Translations under genes and position numbers: made by a program
Shown here: positions 30,461 through 40,771 of the stretch, in pieces
Numbering within the stretch: the first letter of the stretch is position 1
Layout of the letters: every line of letters starts with the position of its first letter
Source of the DNA: Methanobrevibacter_A acididurans
Lineage (GTDB): Archaea; Methanobacteriota; Methanobacteria; Methanobacteriales; Methanobacteriaceae
Length of the DNA stretch: 64,000 nucleotides
Direction: 5' to 3'
NCBI RefSeq assembly: GCF_046197875.1
Contig: NZ_CP166991.1
Span: 310,001 to 374,000, forward strand
Notes under the pieces: model-generated
The model's input: the letters and a program-made list of their open reading frames with translations, nothing else
Databases searched by the model: none
Told to the model about the DNA's origin: nothing

Positions 30461-32653
30461 TTGAGTAGACGAGATAAAATGATTGAAAAGATCAAGGATT
30501 TAATGTACAAACCAGAATCTATCAGAAACATTGGTATTGTAGCACACATTGATCATGGTAAAACAACATTATCTGATAACTTACTTGCAGGTGCAGGAAT
30601 GATTTCTGAAGAACTTGCAGGGGATCAAAGATTCTTAGATTTCGATGAACAAGAACAAGCACGTGGTATCACAATCGATGCAGCAAACGTATCCATGGTT
30701 CACCATTATGATGGAAAAGAATACTTAATCAACTTAATTGATACTCCAGGACACGTTGATTTCGGTGGAGACGTAACTCGTGCAATGAGAGCAGTAGATG
30801 GAGCTGTAGTTGTAGTATGTGCTGTTGAAGGTATCATGCCCCAAACTGAAACTGTATTAAGACAAGCATTAAAAGAACATGTTAAACCTGTTTTATTCAT
30901 CAACAAGGTAGATAGATTAATTAATGAATTAAAATTAGAACCTGATGAATTACAAAACAGATTCCTTAAAATCATAGCTGAAGCAAACAAACTCGTAAAA
31001 AATGTAGCTCCAGAAGAATTTAGAGATGCATGGAAATTTGATGTAGCAGATGGAAGTGTAGCATTCGGATCAGCTTACCATAACTGGGCTATAAATGTTC
31101 CAATCATGCAAAAAACTAAAATCAACTTCAAAGATATCATAGACTACTGTAATGATGATAAACAAAAAGAATTAGCTCACAAAGTACCAATCACAGAAGT
31201 ATTACTTGGTATGGTAGTAGAACACTTACCTAGTCCAAATGAATCCCAAGCATATCGTGTACCACACATCTGGGATGGAGACATCGAAAGTCCTGCAGGA
31301 CAAACCATGACAACTACTGACCCTAATGGACCATTAGCAGTAATGGTAACTAATGTAACTGTAGATAAACATGCAGGAGAAGTTGCTACTGGAAGAGTAT
31401 ACGGAGGTACCATATCCAAAGGTACAGAAGTATTCTTAGTAGGTGGACATGCAAAAGCTAGAGTTCAACAAGTAGGTGTCTACTTCGGACCAGAAAGAGT
31501 TAATACCGATAATGTACCAGCAGGTAACATTGTATATGTTGCTGGTGCAAGAGGAGCAATAGCAGGGGAAACCATTTGTGATCCTGAACACAAAATTGTA
31601 GAATTTGAAGGATTAGAACACATATCCGAACCTGTAGTAACCGTTGCTGTAGAAGCTAAAAACACAAAAGATTTACCAAAACTTATTGAAGTATTAAGAC
31701 AAGTAGCTAAAGAAGATCCAACAATTCATGTAGAAATTAATGAAGAAACTGGAGAACACTTAGTATCTGGTATGGGAGAACTTCACTTAGAAGTTATCAG
31801 TTACAGAATCAACGAAAAAGGTGTAGATATACAAACTTCCGAACCAATCGTTGTATACAGAGAAACTGTATCTGCAAAAGCAGGCCCAGTTGAAGGTAAA
31901 TCTCCAAACAAACATAACAGATTCTATATTACCGTTGAACCTTTAGATGATGAATTATTCAAAGCAATGCAAAAAGGTAAAATAAAAGAAGGTAAAGTCA
32001 AAGGTAAAGAATCTGCTGCAGAATTCCAAGAATATGGAATGGAAAAAGACGAAGCTAAAAAAGTATGGGATGTTTACAATAAGAGTGTATTCATAAATGC
32101 AACTCGTGGTATCCAATACTTAGATGAAGTAAAAGAACTCCTTATTGAAGGATTCGAATCTGCTTTAGATGATGGTCCAGTTGCAAATGAAATTGCAATG
32201 GGATTAAAATTCAAATTAGTAGATGCAAAACTTCACGAAGATGCAGTTCACAGAGGACCAGCACAAGTATTACCATCTATCAGAAAAGCTGTTTATGGAT
32301 CTATCATGTTAGCAAAACCTACATTACTTGAACCTATGCAAAAAGTATTCATCAACACTCCATCTGAATACATGGGATCATGTACTAGAGAAATTCAAAA
32401 CAGAAGAGGTCAAATTGTTGACATGACTCAAGACAGAGACATGGTCAGTATTGAATCTAAAGTACCTGTAGCTGAAATGTTTGGATTTGCAGGTGATATT
32501 AGATCCGCTGCAGAAGGTAGATGTTTATGGTCTACTGAAATGGCAGGATTCGAAAGATTACCTGGAGAATTACAATCTAAAATTATTAGAGAAATCAGAC
32601 AAAGAAAAGGATTATCTGCTGAACCTTATGGAGCAGAACATTACTTAGGATAA
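30461..32653 (+). CDS. fusA: translation elongation factor EF-2
   Basis: A 730-residue GTPase that moves the ribosome along mRNA. GTP motifs are AHIDHGKTTL, DTPGH and NKVD. The C-terminal EDAVHRGPAQVLPS contains the histidine that becomes diphthamide in archaea. The open frame extends to a GTG at 30452, but that codon lies inside the GGTGAT ribosome-binding site. TTG 30461 (MSRRDKMIEK) is the right start and matches other archaeal EF-2 proteins. Confidence 0.97.
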   Translation: MSRRDKMIEKIKDLMYKPESIRNIGIVAHIDHGKTTLSDNLLAGAGMISEELAGDQRFLDFDEQEQARGITIDAANVSMVHHYDGKEYLINLIDTPGHVDFGGDVTRAMRAVDGAVVVVCAVEGIMPQTETVLRQALKEHVKPVLFINKVDRLINELKLEPDELQNRFLKIIAEANKLVKNVAPEEFRDAWKFDVADGSVAFGSAYHNWAINVPIMQKTKINFKDIIDYCNDDKQKELAHKVPITEVLLGMVVEHLPSPNESQAYRVPHIWDGDIESPAGQTMTTTDPNGPLAVMVTNVTVDKHAGEVATGRVYGGTISKGTEVFLVGGHAKARVQQVGVYFGPERVNTDNVPAGNIVYVAGARGAIAGETICDPEHKIVEFEGLEHISEPVVTVAVEAKNTKDLPKLIEVLRQVAKEDPTIHVEINEETGEHLVSGMGELHLEVISYRINEKGVDIQTSEPIVVYRETVSAKAGPVEGKSPNKHNRFYITVEPLDDELFKAMQKGKIKEGKVKGKESAAEFQEYGMEKDEAKKVWDVYNKSVFINATRGIQYLDEVKELLIEGFESALDDGPVANEIAMGLKFKLVDAKLHEDAVHRGPAQVLPSIRKAVYGSIMLAKPTLLEPMQKVFINTPSEYMGSCTREIQNRRGQIVDMTQDRDMVSIESKVPVAEMFGFAGDIRSAAEGRCLWSTEMAGFERLPGELQSKIIREIRQRKGLSAEPYGAEHYLG

Positions 32654-32718
32654 ATCACTTTACGATTTCAAATTAATATTATTAGATTAATTAAAATTAA
32701 AAAATTAAAATCAAATAA

Positions 32719-32763
32719 ACTCTGAAAATGATTAATAATAATAAAATTATTATGATTCAGAGT
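32719..32763 (+). terminator. hairpin terminator or processing site between fusA and tuf
   Basis: An outer stem (ACTCTGAA with TTCAGAGT) and an inner stem (ATAATAAT with ATTATTAT) form a long two-part hairpin in the 284-base gap. T-rich sequence follows. It may end or weaken transcription before tuf, which appears to have its own promoter region (ATATATAAACATT near 32810). Confidence 0.5.
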
Positions 32764-32937
32764 AATGATTTTTATTTATTAAATCAAGATTTATATTATG
32801 AAAAAAATATATAAACATTAAAGTTATATATTATGAAAAATAATATCAATTATTGTATATATTGTTAAGTAACTTTACTTAACCAATAAAGAAATTATAC
32901 TAATAAAAAATTAATTTATTAAAATGAGGTTTTTATA

Positions 32938-34179
<1,242 letters not shown>

Positions 34180-34225
34180 GTTGGATAACAATTAAAATCA
34201 GTATAAAAGAGCCTTATAAAATACC

Positions 34226-34252
34226 TACATTCTCCTTTTTAAGGAGGATGTA
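34226..34252 (+). terminator. 12-base-pair hairpin between tuf and rpsJ
   Basis: TACATTCTCCTT pairs with AAGGAGGATGTA (one T-G wobble) around a 3-base TTT loop. It is the most stable hairpin in the neighbourhood and is followed by T-rich sequence. The 3' arm includes AAGGAGG, a perfect ribosome-binding sequence held in the stem but followed by no start codon at the right distance. Termination or RNA processing is the likely role. Confidence 0.6.
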
Positions 34253-34311
34253 ATTAATTTTTATCTTTTATAATGGATTTTTGAGCCTTTTTATTTTTTT
34301 TGGAGGATAAG

Positions 34312-34620
34312 ATGAATCAAGCAAGAATCAAGCTTACAGGAACAGACCCTGAAAAACTCAATTATGTTTGCGATCAACTTAAAAAGATTGCAGAACGTAC
34401 AGGTGTAGATATTTCAGGCCCAATCCCATTACCAACTAAAAAATTAGTTGTCCCTACTCGTAAATCTCCTGATGGAGAAGGAAAAGCTTCATGGGAAAAA
34501 TGGGAATTACGTATTCATAAACGTTTAATCGGTATTGGTGCTGATGAAAGAGCAATGAGACAAGTAATGAAAGTCAATGTTCCAGATAATGTAAGTATCG
34601 AAATCGAATTAAAAAGTTAA
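34312..34620 (+). CDS. rpsJ: ribosomal protein S10
   Basis: A 102-residue uS10, beginning MNQARIKLTGTDPEKLNYVCDQLKKIAERTGV, with GPIPLPTKKLVVPTRKSPDGEG and the closing EIEL block. It sits in the 30S head. The frame is open to a TTG at 34300, but that stretch is the TTGGAGGA ribosome-binding site, so ATG 34312 is the start. This is the usual last gene of the archaeal str operon. Confidence 0.95.
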   Translation: MNQARIKLTGTDPEKLNYVCDQLKKIAERTGVDISGPIPLPTKKLVVPTRKSPDGEGKASWEKWELRIHKRLIGIGADERAMRQVMKVNVPDNVSIEIELKS

Positions 34621-34738
34621 TTAAATGAATCTAAAGATATAATTTGTAGCTAAAAATAAAATTATTTTTATTAAGTGTTTAGCACAATTTTATACCCCAT
34701 TCATTTTTATTTATCAATAATATTAATAATATACTATT

Positions 34739-34823
34739 GCCAAGATAGCCTAGCCAGGTAAGGCGCAGGACTTGAGATCCTGTGGAGATTCTCTCCGCCT
34801 GGGTTCAAATCCCAGTCTTGGCG
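34739..34823 (+). tRNA. tRNA-Ser (TGA)
   Basis: A type II tRNA of 85 bases with acceptor GCCAAGA/TCTTGGC, discriminator G and a long variable arm (GGAGATTCTCTCC hairpin). The anticodon loop CTTGAGA gives TGA, reading UCA-type serine codons. No CCA is encoded and there is no intron. It stands 118 bases after rpsJ. Confidence 0.96.
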
Positions 34824-34955
34824 TTTATTTCATATACCTTTTTTTAAATTTCTATCTATTTTTTTCTAATTTTAAAAAATAACTAAATCCTACTCAATTT
34901 TTTAAACTCTTTTAATTTAAATAACCATTAAATATTAAGCTAACAATAAGTATAC

Positions 34956-35744
34956 TTAACATTTTAATTTTAGAAGCAATTCATTTAAACTATTAACAAT
35001 GTATTCTTCATCTAAATCATCAATGCGAGGTCTATCAACTAATACAATATCTATTCCAAATTCATTAGCAGCACTAATCTTCTCAAAAAGACCCCCAGTT
35101 TCACCACTTTCCTTTGTAATAATAACTTTAGCATTAAATTTATTTATTAAAAACATATTCTCCTCTTTAGTTGAAACACCCTTCATAAATAAAACATGAT
35201 CTGGATTAATATTTAATTCTTCACATTTTGCAATTGATGATGCTACATTTAAAACACGAGGATAAAAAAAGTCTTTGTTTACATACTTTAAAACATCACT
35301 CATAGTGTTAGCACCAGCAAAATGTAAAACATTTTGATTATCCTTATTTAAATCTTCTATAATAAATCTCCCCGCTTCAACAAAAGAATCAACATGATAA
35401 AGAAAATTAGTATCAACACTTTTTAAATCAAAAGGAGGTCTCTCAAAACGTATATATTCAATATTCACAATCTTAGAAATTTCAATTGCAGTTTGACTTA
35501 TATGTGAAGCAAAAGGATGAGTAGCATCAATTAAAAAATCAAAATCCCTATCACTTAAAATATTTAAAATTTCATCTTTAACTAAAGGTTTACTAATAAC
35601 CTCATCACTACCACTACTCAAAGATAATTCTCCACCATATCTAGTAGTAGTTGTAGTTAAAATATAAGAATCATTAAAATTATCCTTAATTAACTCTATA
35701 ATATCAGTTGCGTCTTTAGTCCCACCAAGTAAAAAAATATTCAA
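34956..35744 (-). CDS. cbiJ: cobalt-precorrin-6A reductase
   Basis: A 262-residue CbiJ/CobK-type protein. It begins MNIFLLGGTKDA, an NADPH-binding GGT motif. It also has IDATHPFASHISQTAIEI and a C-terminal KVIITKESGETGGLFEKISAA block, both family signatures. It reduces the corrin ring during cobamide synthesis; methanogens need cobamides for methyl transfer. No other corrin gene is adjacent. It lies 48 bases downstream of the UPF0146 gene and may be co-transcribed. Confidence 0.9.
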   Translation of the reverse strand: MNIFLLGGTKDATDIIELIKDNFNDSYILTTTTTRYGGELSLSSGSDEVISKPLVKDEILNILSDRDFDFLIDATHPFASHISQTAIEISKIVNIEYIRFERPPFDLKSVDTNFLYHVDSFVEAGRFIIEDLNKDNQNVLHFAGANTMSDVLKYVNKDFFYPRVLNVASSIAKCEELNINPDHVLFMKGVSTKEENMFLINKFNAKVIITKESGETGGLFEKISAANEFGIDIVLVDRPRIDDLDEEYIVNSLNELLLKLKC

Positions 35745-35792
35745 ATAAAACCCACACTCTAACTTTAATAAAAAAACTTTTTTTAAAATAAT

Positions 35793-36185
35793 TTAAGGAT
35801 AAATATAAAAACTAACCTTTTTAAAATTCTTTAAATTCATATTCCTACCTTTAACATTTAAATCCTCACCAGTTAAAGGTTTAATTATAAGAGAAGAATT
35901 AATATTTTCAGATAAATCAATCAAATAAGGTTGAATCTCATAAGGAGGACGTATAGAATAAATTAAATCCACACCATTATAAATAGATAAATCAGGTTCC
36001 ATAATGTCATCTCTAACAACACTTCTATCTGCAGGATTAATATCAACTTTAATTAAATCAATATTTTCACAAGCACTCAAATAGTTAGATATATCAAAAA
36101 ACTTCCCTACACCTATTTCAACCACTTTAAAATTTTCTCTACCTTCACTTAAATTTTTAATATACTCTCCTAAACCATCCCACAA
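35793..36185 (-). CDS. UPF0146 family protein (Rossmann, methyltransferase-like)
   Basis: A 130-residue protein with VVEIGVGKFFDISNYL, similar to motif I of SAM-dependent methyltransferases, then DINPADRSVVRDDIMEPDLSIYNGVDLIYSIRPPYEIQPYL. This pattern belongs to the archaeal UPF0146 family, of unknown function. It is short and lacks the C-terminal half of a normal methyltransferase. It is encoded just before cbiJ on the same strand. Confidence 0.8.
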   Translation of the reverse strand: MWDGLGEYIKNLSEGRENFKVVEIGVGKFFDISNYLSACENIDLIKVDINPADRSVVRDDIMEPDLSIYNGVDLIYSIRPPYEIQPYLIDLSENINSSLIIKPLTGEDLNVKGRNMNLKNFKKVSFYIYP

Positions 36186-36350
36186 AATAGCACATCTCCC
36201 TAAAAATAATTTCTCTCAAGAATATTTATCTAAAGAATCAGTATATAAACCATGTATAATAAAATTTTTTAAAAGAAATAAAAAATTATTTATAAAAAAT
36301 AATTAAACATTATATAAGATAATAATAAAATTTTAAGGTTAATAAAAAAA

Positions 36351-36788
36351 ATGATTATAAGAAAATTTCAATACTCAGACTTAAAAAAAGTGTATGAAAT
36401 AGAAGAAATATCCTTTTCAGAACCTTACAATATAGATATTTTATTAAAATTGTATGAATTAGGAGTAGGGTTTTTAGTTGCTGAAGAAGATACAGAAATT
36501 GTAGGATATATACTATTTTGGATAAAAGAAATAGATAATGGTCATATCATATCCTTAGCTGTAGATAAAAATTATAGGGGAACTAAAGTTGGAACAAGAT
36601 TATTACAAACAGCAATAAATATATTCATAGATAGTGGAATCTATAAAATCAATTTAGAAGTTAAAACCCAAAATTATAAAGCTATAACTTTTTACAAATC
36701 ATTAGGATTTGTAGTTGACCGTGAAGAAATAAACTATTACGAAGATGGATCTAATGCATTTAAAATGCACTTAGATTGTCCATCATAA
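36351..36788 (+). CDS. rimI: GNAT N-acetyltransferase, RimI/Ard1-like
   Basis: A 145-residue GNAT protein. ISLAVDKNYRGTKVGTRLLQ is the acetyl-CoA-binding motif A; NLEVKTQNYKAITFYKSLGF is the conserved motif B region. The pattern is that of archaeal RimI/Ard1 enzymes, which acetylate protein N-termini. The start ATG 36351 has no clear ribosome-binding site. Its 3' end overlaps the HD gene on the other strand by 6 bases. Confidence 0.88.
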   Translation: MIIRKFQYSDLKKVYEIEEISFSEPYNIDILLKLYELGVGFLVAEEDTEIVGYILFWIKEIDNGHIISLAVDKNYRGTKVGTRLLQTAINIFIDSGIYKINLEVKTQNYKAITFYKSLGFVVDREEINYYEDGSNAFKMHLDCPS

Positions 36789-37268
36789 AAATAAATTTTC
36801 CAAAAATTCTTTCCCAGTTTTAGTATTAAAAATTTTAGATTCAACACTAGAAATACTAGATTTGCTAGAATTTTCCTCATAAAGATTCACTAAAAAATCA
36901 GCTTCAACTAAAATTTGAAAATCAATACCCTCAATTTTATTATAACTATGATGATTTCCTACAAGAAAAATTACTCTTTCAATAAAATCATTAGAAAAAC
37001 CATATTTAATAAGTAATTTTTTAGCTAAAATAGGACCTAATTCTTCTTGATGTTTACCCTTAGAATCACCATACTTTATTTCACTTTCCTTAATTCCAAT
37101 ATCATGAAGAATACATGCTACTTCAATAATTTCTAAAGTCTCCTTAGAAACATTTTCTAATTCTCCAATAGTTTTACCATAAGCATAAACTTTTAAAAAA
37201 TGATTAATCCGCTTACAATCACCTTTAAAAATTTTTATCATTTCATAAATTAATTTTTCATTAGTCAT
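36783..37268 (-). CDS. HD-domain phosphohydrolase-like protein
   Basis: A 161-residue protein of the HD superfamily. His23 (INHFLKVYAYG), His55-Asp56 (CILHDIGIK) and the later GNHHSYN fit the metal-binding pattern. It resembles archaeal HDIG proteins annotated as hydrolases of nucleotides or phosphates; no substrate can be named. The tail overlaps the 3' end of rimI on the opposite strand. Confidence 0.82.
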   Translation of the reverse strand: MTNEKLIYEMIKIFKGDCKRINHFLKVYAYGKTIGELENVSKETLEIIEVACILHDIGIKESEIKYGDSKGKHQEELGPILAKKLLIKYGFSNDFIERVIFLVGNHHSYNKIEGIDFQILVEADFLVNLYEENSSKSSISSVESKIFNTKTGKEFLENLFL

Positions 37269-37315
37269 AAAAAATATAATCCCTCATAATTTATCTCTAA
37301 AAAAAAATTTCATGA

Positions 37316-38131
37316 TTAAATATATGCATTATTTATAATTTTATCTTCAATATTTTCATAATGATTATATTCTTCAATATAATTATTTTTTTCTTCATCT
37401 AATCGGTTTTTATATTCATTAACCTTTTCTTCATCATTTAAGAAATCCGTTTGATTAAAGGGGTAAGAATCCTTAATTTTAATTAAATCTTTGTTAATAA
37501 GTTTTATTCTAATTTTTAATAAATTAATTAAATCTAATAATTCTTTAATATTTTTTTCTTTAGATTTAGAAAGATTACTATTAATTGTCATAACTTTTAT
37601 TGATTTAATAGTCTTAAAATCATAATTTTCATAAGCTTCTATAGCATTTAATAAATAATTTTCCATAGTATAATCAAAATTATCCACTAAATCAGGATGT
37701 AAAAGAAGAAGAGTTTCCTTATAGATATGGTTTAATTTTTTAAAATCTTCTCTCTTTAATTCTTCTTTAAGGCCATGATTTTTAGTTACAGTTAATTTAG
37801 CAGATAATTCTTTTAAATATTCATTCTGTTTTCTAAATTCATTTTCGACTTGTTCATCAATTTCAAAAAGATTTAACCTAGATTTTCTATTTAATTGTTT
37901 TTCCATTAAACCTATTTTCATCTTAATTTTCTCACATTCAATTTTATTAGTCTCTATTTTATATTTTAAACTACCAAATTTCAGAATGTAATCCGTATCT
38001 AAATTAGGACAAATATGCAATTGTAAATGATCCATTAAAACTATTTTTTCAGCTAGTTTACCTTTTAAAATTTTAACCTCATTTTCCAAGGTTAAAATTC
38101 GAGTATTTTCATTCATATAATCACATTTCAT
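37316..38131 (-). CDS. unknown coiled-coil protein with J-like HPD motif
   Basis: A 271-residue, highly charged protein predicted to be mostly helical. It has coiled-coil stretches at about 10-35, 55-115 and 185-260. In the middle, FKKLNHIYKETLLLLHPDL has His145-Pro146-Asp147 after a helix, the layout of a J domain (DnaJ family). A helix with AIEAYENYDFKTI follows. No Gly/Phe or zinc region is present. It overlaps the surface-protein gene upstream by 4 bases (ATGA), so the two are translationally coupled. The exact start may be ATG 38116. Confidence 0.75.
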   Translation of the reverse strand: MKCDYMNENTRILTLENEVKILKGKLAEKIVLMDHLQLHICPNLDTDYILKFGSLKYKIETNKIECEKIKMKIGLMEKQLNRKSRLNLFEIDEQVENEFRKQNEYLKELSAKLTVTKNHGLKEELKREDFKKLNHIYKETLLLLHPDLVDNFDYTMENYLLNAIEAYENYDFKTIKSIKVMTINSNLSKSKEKNIKELLDLINLLKIRIKLINKDLIKIKDSYPFNQTDFLNDEEKVNEYKNRLDEEKNNYIEEYNHYENIEDKIINNAYI

Positions 38132-39315
38132 CTCAATCTTCTATTCTTAGGTCTTCTTCTTGAATATCGTTTTTTACGTCTACGTTTTAATACAGCATTT
38201 CGAACAAGAATAACACCAACAATCACTATAAGTATAACAATTCCAATAGTGACTAAAGTTACATTAGTATTATCATAATACTTATGGAAATCTGCCTCTT
38301 GAGGAAGTACCATTTTGGATGAACTTGTTTGATCTTCAGTTAATAGGGCAAAATTATAAACTAAATCATAATAACCTATACGCGCACCATCATAATTAAT
38401 ATAATTTGGAGCTCGCCCATTTTCATCCATATAATCCACTACAATATCTGACATATTCACATAATCTTGTAGGGAATATTGGTTATGATTAAATGAAGAA
38501 TATTTCTCAGGATTAGTTGGGGGAGAATAATCCTCTGGAGTGTTTAAAGAGTAACCTGCAATGTAAGATGAGGTCATATACAAAATTTGTTGTGTTGTAT
38601 AACTACCATAACTAGTTTCCATTTTTGCAGGATATCCATCCACTACTTTCTGACTATCTTCAGCCATATATTTTGGATCCATTTTATGATAAGAAATTAA
38701 ATTAGTATCAAGAGTACCACCACTATTTCCACTTTCAACAACTTTTATAATAGAATCTGCTAAGTATTTATTAACAGTATCACTACTTTCTGAAATCCCA
38801 TTTTCACCAACTTCATTAGGTAAAGCTTGACAAGGTTGTATTAAATTTATCCCTGCTTCAGTTAAAAGTGTTCCAGGTTTTTGAATATTAGCAAATGAAC
38901 TATTAGAATAATTATCATCATAAGATCTTCTTAAAAAATTAATATTTGTTAAATCTAAAGTACCCGCATTAACATAAACAATTTTTTTATCTGAAAGACT
39001 TGATGATGCTTTAGCTAAATTAAGTAAATTAGCAGCATCTGCATAAGCTATTGCCACACTAACATCTGCATCAGCTTGAATTGCACGATCACCTTCACCA
39101 GGGTTTGATGCACTATCATCAATGATTACAGTTATCTGCCCATTACTTTCCTGCTCAATATAATTTTTTATTTCATTTAACATGTTAATGTCTTGATCAT
39201 TACCTTGCATGTTATCGCAGGTTAAAAAAACTGTAGTAGCATTTACATCTTCAGCCATAACTGGAACAATAATCAAAAGAATTAATATTATAAATGTAAT
39301 AATTTTCCATTTCAT
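38128..39315 (-). CDS. membrane-anchored surface protein with pseudomurein-binding-like repeat
   Basis: A 395-residue protein. An N-terminal signal peptide (about 4-22) precedes a long outside domain, then one membrane helix (about 350-373) and a strongly basic cytoplasmic tail of Arg and Lys. Residues of about 275-310 (YSLQDYVNMSDIVVDYMDENGRAPNYI split over the repeat) match the pseudomurein-binding repeat pattern found in Methanobacteriales wall proteins, with an upstream QQILYMTSSYIAGYSLNTP. The rest (70-250) is not recognised, with many Asp, Ser and Asn, and looks like a substrate-binding or adhesin domain. Confidence 0.75.
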   Translation of the reverse strand: MKWKIITFIILILLIIVPVMAEDVNATTVFLTCDNMQGNDQDINMLNEIKNYIEQESNGQITVIIDDSASNPGEGDRAIQADADVSVAIAYADAANLLNLAKASSSLSDKKIVYVNAGTLDLTNINFLRRSYDDNYSNSSFANIQKPGTLLTEAGINLIQPCQALPNEVGENGISESSDTVNKYLADSIIKVVESGNSGGTLDTNLISYHKMDPKYMAEDSQKVVDGYPAKMETSYGSYTTQQILYMTSSYIAGYSLNTPEDYSPPTNPEKYSSFNHNQYSLQDYVNMSDIVVDYMDENGRAPNYINYDGARIGYYDLVYNFALLTEDQTSSSKMVLPQEADFHKYYDNTNVTLVTIGIVILIVIVGVILVRNAVLKRRRKKRYSRRRPKNRRLR

Positions 39316-39361
39316 AAAAATCTTATAATCCTTTCATTTTTTTTATTTAAAACTTTTTTTT

Positions 39362-39703
39362 TTAATCTAATGTATTTCCAAGAATCCATTGTAATGTGTT
39401 TAATTTAATATCACAAGTCCATTCAGCAGCATGAAGTGCTCTTTTATTTTCCATGTCTCCTTTTTCGCTGGCTATAGCATAATCTTCATTTAATTTTTTA
39501 AGTTTTTTAGTTTCTTTTTCAACCATTTTTTCAATTTCACTTTCATCTTTATTAATAACAGCTTTTATTACTGCTTGTTGAAGTTGGCTACCAACTAATA
39601 TAACACTAATCTCATTAGTTATTGGTTCTGTAGTGTTTATAATTCCTTCTTCTTTTTCTTTTAACTCAGTTAATTTTTCATTAATTTCATCCATAGATTT
39701 CAT
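39362..39703 (-). CDS. unknown small helical protein
   Basis: A 113-residue, charged, probably coiled-coil protein (residues 3-20 and 55-85) that I do not recognise. A central stretch, EISVILVGSQLQQAVIKAVI, could pack as a helix core. The end holds AAEWTCDIKLNTLQWILGN. It may start at ATG 39697 (MDEINEKL) rather than 39703. It is the first minus-strand gene of the local cluster, 46 bases before the surface-protein gene. Confidence 0.65.
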   Translation of the reverse strand: MKSMDEINEKLTELKEKEEGIINTTEPITNEISVILVGSQLQQAVIKAVINKDESEIEKMVEKETKKLKKLNEDYAIASEKGDMENKRALHAAEWTCDIKLNTLQWILGNTLD

Positions 39704-39862
39704 AATTATCTTTTTTTCCTAATTCAATTTTTGAGATTTAAGAATATCATTAGTTATTATATTATTTATAATTCATTTTTTATATTAATAATTTAGTAAA
39801 ACTTTTAAATTATTTATTATATATTATTTAATGATTATATATTAAATTTATAAAGGTTTTCT

Positions 39863-40393
39863 ATGAAATATAAAAAATGTTTGAATTGTGGGACAGATAA
39901 TGAATTAAGGGCAAAATTCTGCCGAAAATGTGGAGCTTCCTTTACGACTAATAATGAAGATAATACTATAAATCAAAATTCACAAACAGATAAAAAACAG
40001 GAAAAACATGAAAAAATTATGATTCTTACTCTTATAGTAATCATATTTTTTGTAATTAGTGGATTAAGTGCATCTATTATTAATGCAGATACTAATAGTT
40101 ATAATAATATTAGTGGGGATTCAGGAGTTTCAACTACTACTCATAGTTCACAAAGTAGTGTTAAAGAAGTTTCATCATCATTTCCCACTGGTTTAATTTT
40201 CCCTGATGAGTTCACATATCCTTTTGATACATCACAGGATAATCAACAAAATATAGTTGATAGTGAAAGTTCATCTTCAATTTCAGATTCTAATGATTAT
40301 AGTACTGATTCTGGAGATTCAGATGGATCTGCAGATTCAGAAAATTCTAATAATTATAATAACTTAGGTCTTAGTCAAAGTTCTGAGGAATAA
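39863..40393 (+). CDS. zinc-ribbon membrane protein with Ser/Asp-rich outside tail
   Basis: A 176-residue protein. An N-terminal zinc ribbon with Cys6, Cys9, Cys20 and Cys23 (CLNCG and CRKCG) is followed by a charged linker. One membrane helix (about 51-72) precedes an outside tail very rich in Ser, Asp and Asn. Methanobacteriales encode many short proteins of this build, and their function is unknown. It would sense or hold the membrane from inside through the zinc ribbon and reach the wall outside. Confidence 0.75.
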   Translation: MKYKKCLNCGTDNELRAKFCRKCGASFTTNNEDNTINQNSQTDKKQEKHEKIMILTLIVIIFFVISGLSASIINADTNSYNNISGDSGVSTTTHSSQSSVKEVSSSFPTGLIFPDEFTYPFDTSQDNQQNIVDSESSSSISDSNDYSTDSGDSDGSADSENSNNYNNLGLSQSSEE

Positions 40394-40487
40394 TAAAAAA
40401 TTATTTAAATAAAAATAATTATAATATGTGGAATATAATAAATTATATTCTCTAAAAATTTTATGTTTTTAAAAAAATGGTGATAAT

Positions 40488-40733
40488 ATGAGTCGTGAAG
40501 ATGAAGTCATTGATGTTAATGATTATGATGTGGTGAGTAAAGAAGAAATTGATGATGAAGTTAATACTTCAAATCAAAATACTGAAAACACAACTCAGTA
40601 TAATGAAAAAACATACAATTCTAATGATTCTTATAATAATGATTTTATGTTTTCCACTCAAAACCCATTAGTTCTTTTATTAGTGGTTGTTTTCATAATT
40701 TTATTTGCAATTATTGCCTTAACTTTCCATTAA
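40488..40733 (+). CDS. unknown single-pass membrane protein
   Basis: An 81-residue protein. The first 55 residues are acidic, with many Asp, Glu, Asn and Tyr. A hydrophobic helix ends it (about 58-80), so it is probably tail-anchored with the charged part in the cytoplasm. GGTGATAAT before ATG 40488 is a good ribosome-binding site. It follows the zinc-ribbon gene by 95 bases. I do not recognise a family. Confidence 0.7.
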   Translation: MSREDEVIDVNDYDVVSKEEIDDEVNTSNQNTENTTQYNEKTYNSNDSYNNDFMFSTQNPLVLLLVVVFIILFAIIALTFH

Positions 40734-40771
40734 TCAATTTATAAATTTTATTTTAATTTTTAAGGTTTTTC

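Noticed and set aside
34241..34247. AAGGAGG as a ribosome-binding site for a small gene after tuf
   Set aside because: No start codon stands at a fitting distance with an open frame; the sequence is better explained as the 3' arm of a hairpin.
34300..34311. Longer S10 start at TTG 34300
   Set aside because: These bases are the TTGGAGGATAAG ribosome-binding region; ATG 34312 matches S10 length.
37316..38131. True DnaJ gene
   Set aside because: Only the HPD and a helix resemble a J domain; the Gly/Phe region, zinc domain and normal N-terminal position are missing.
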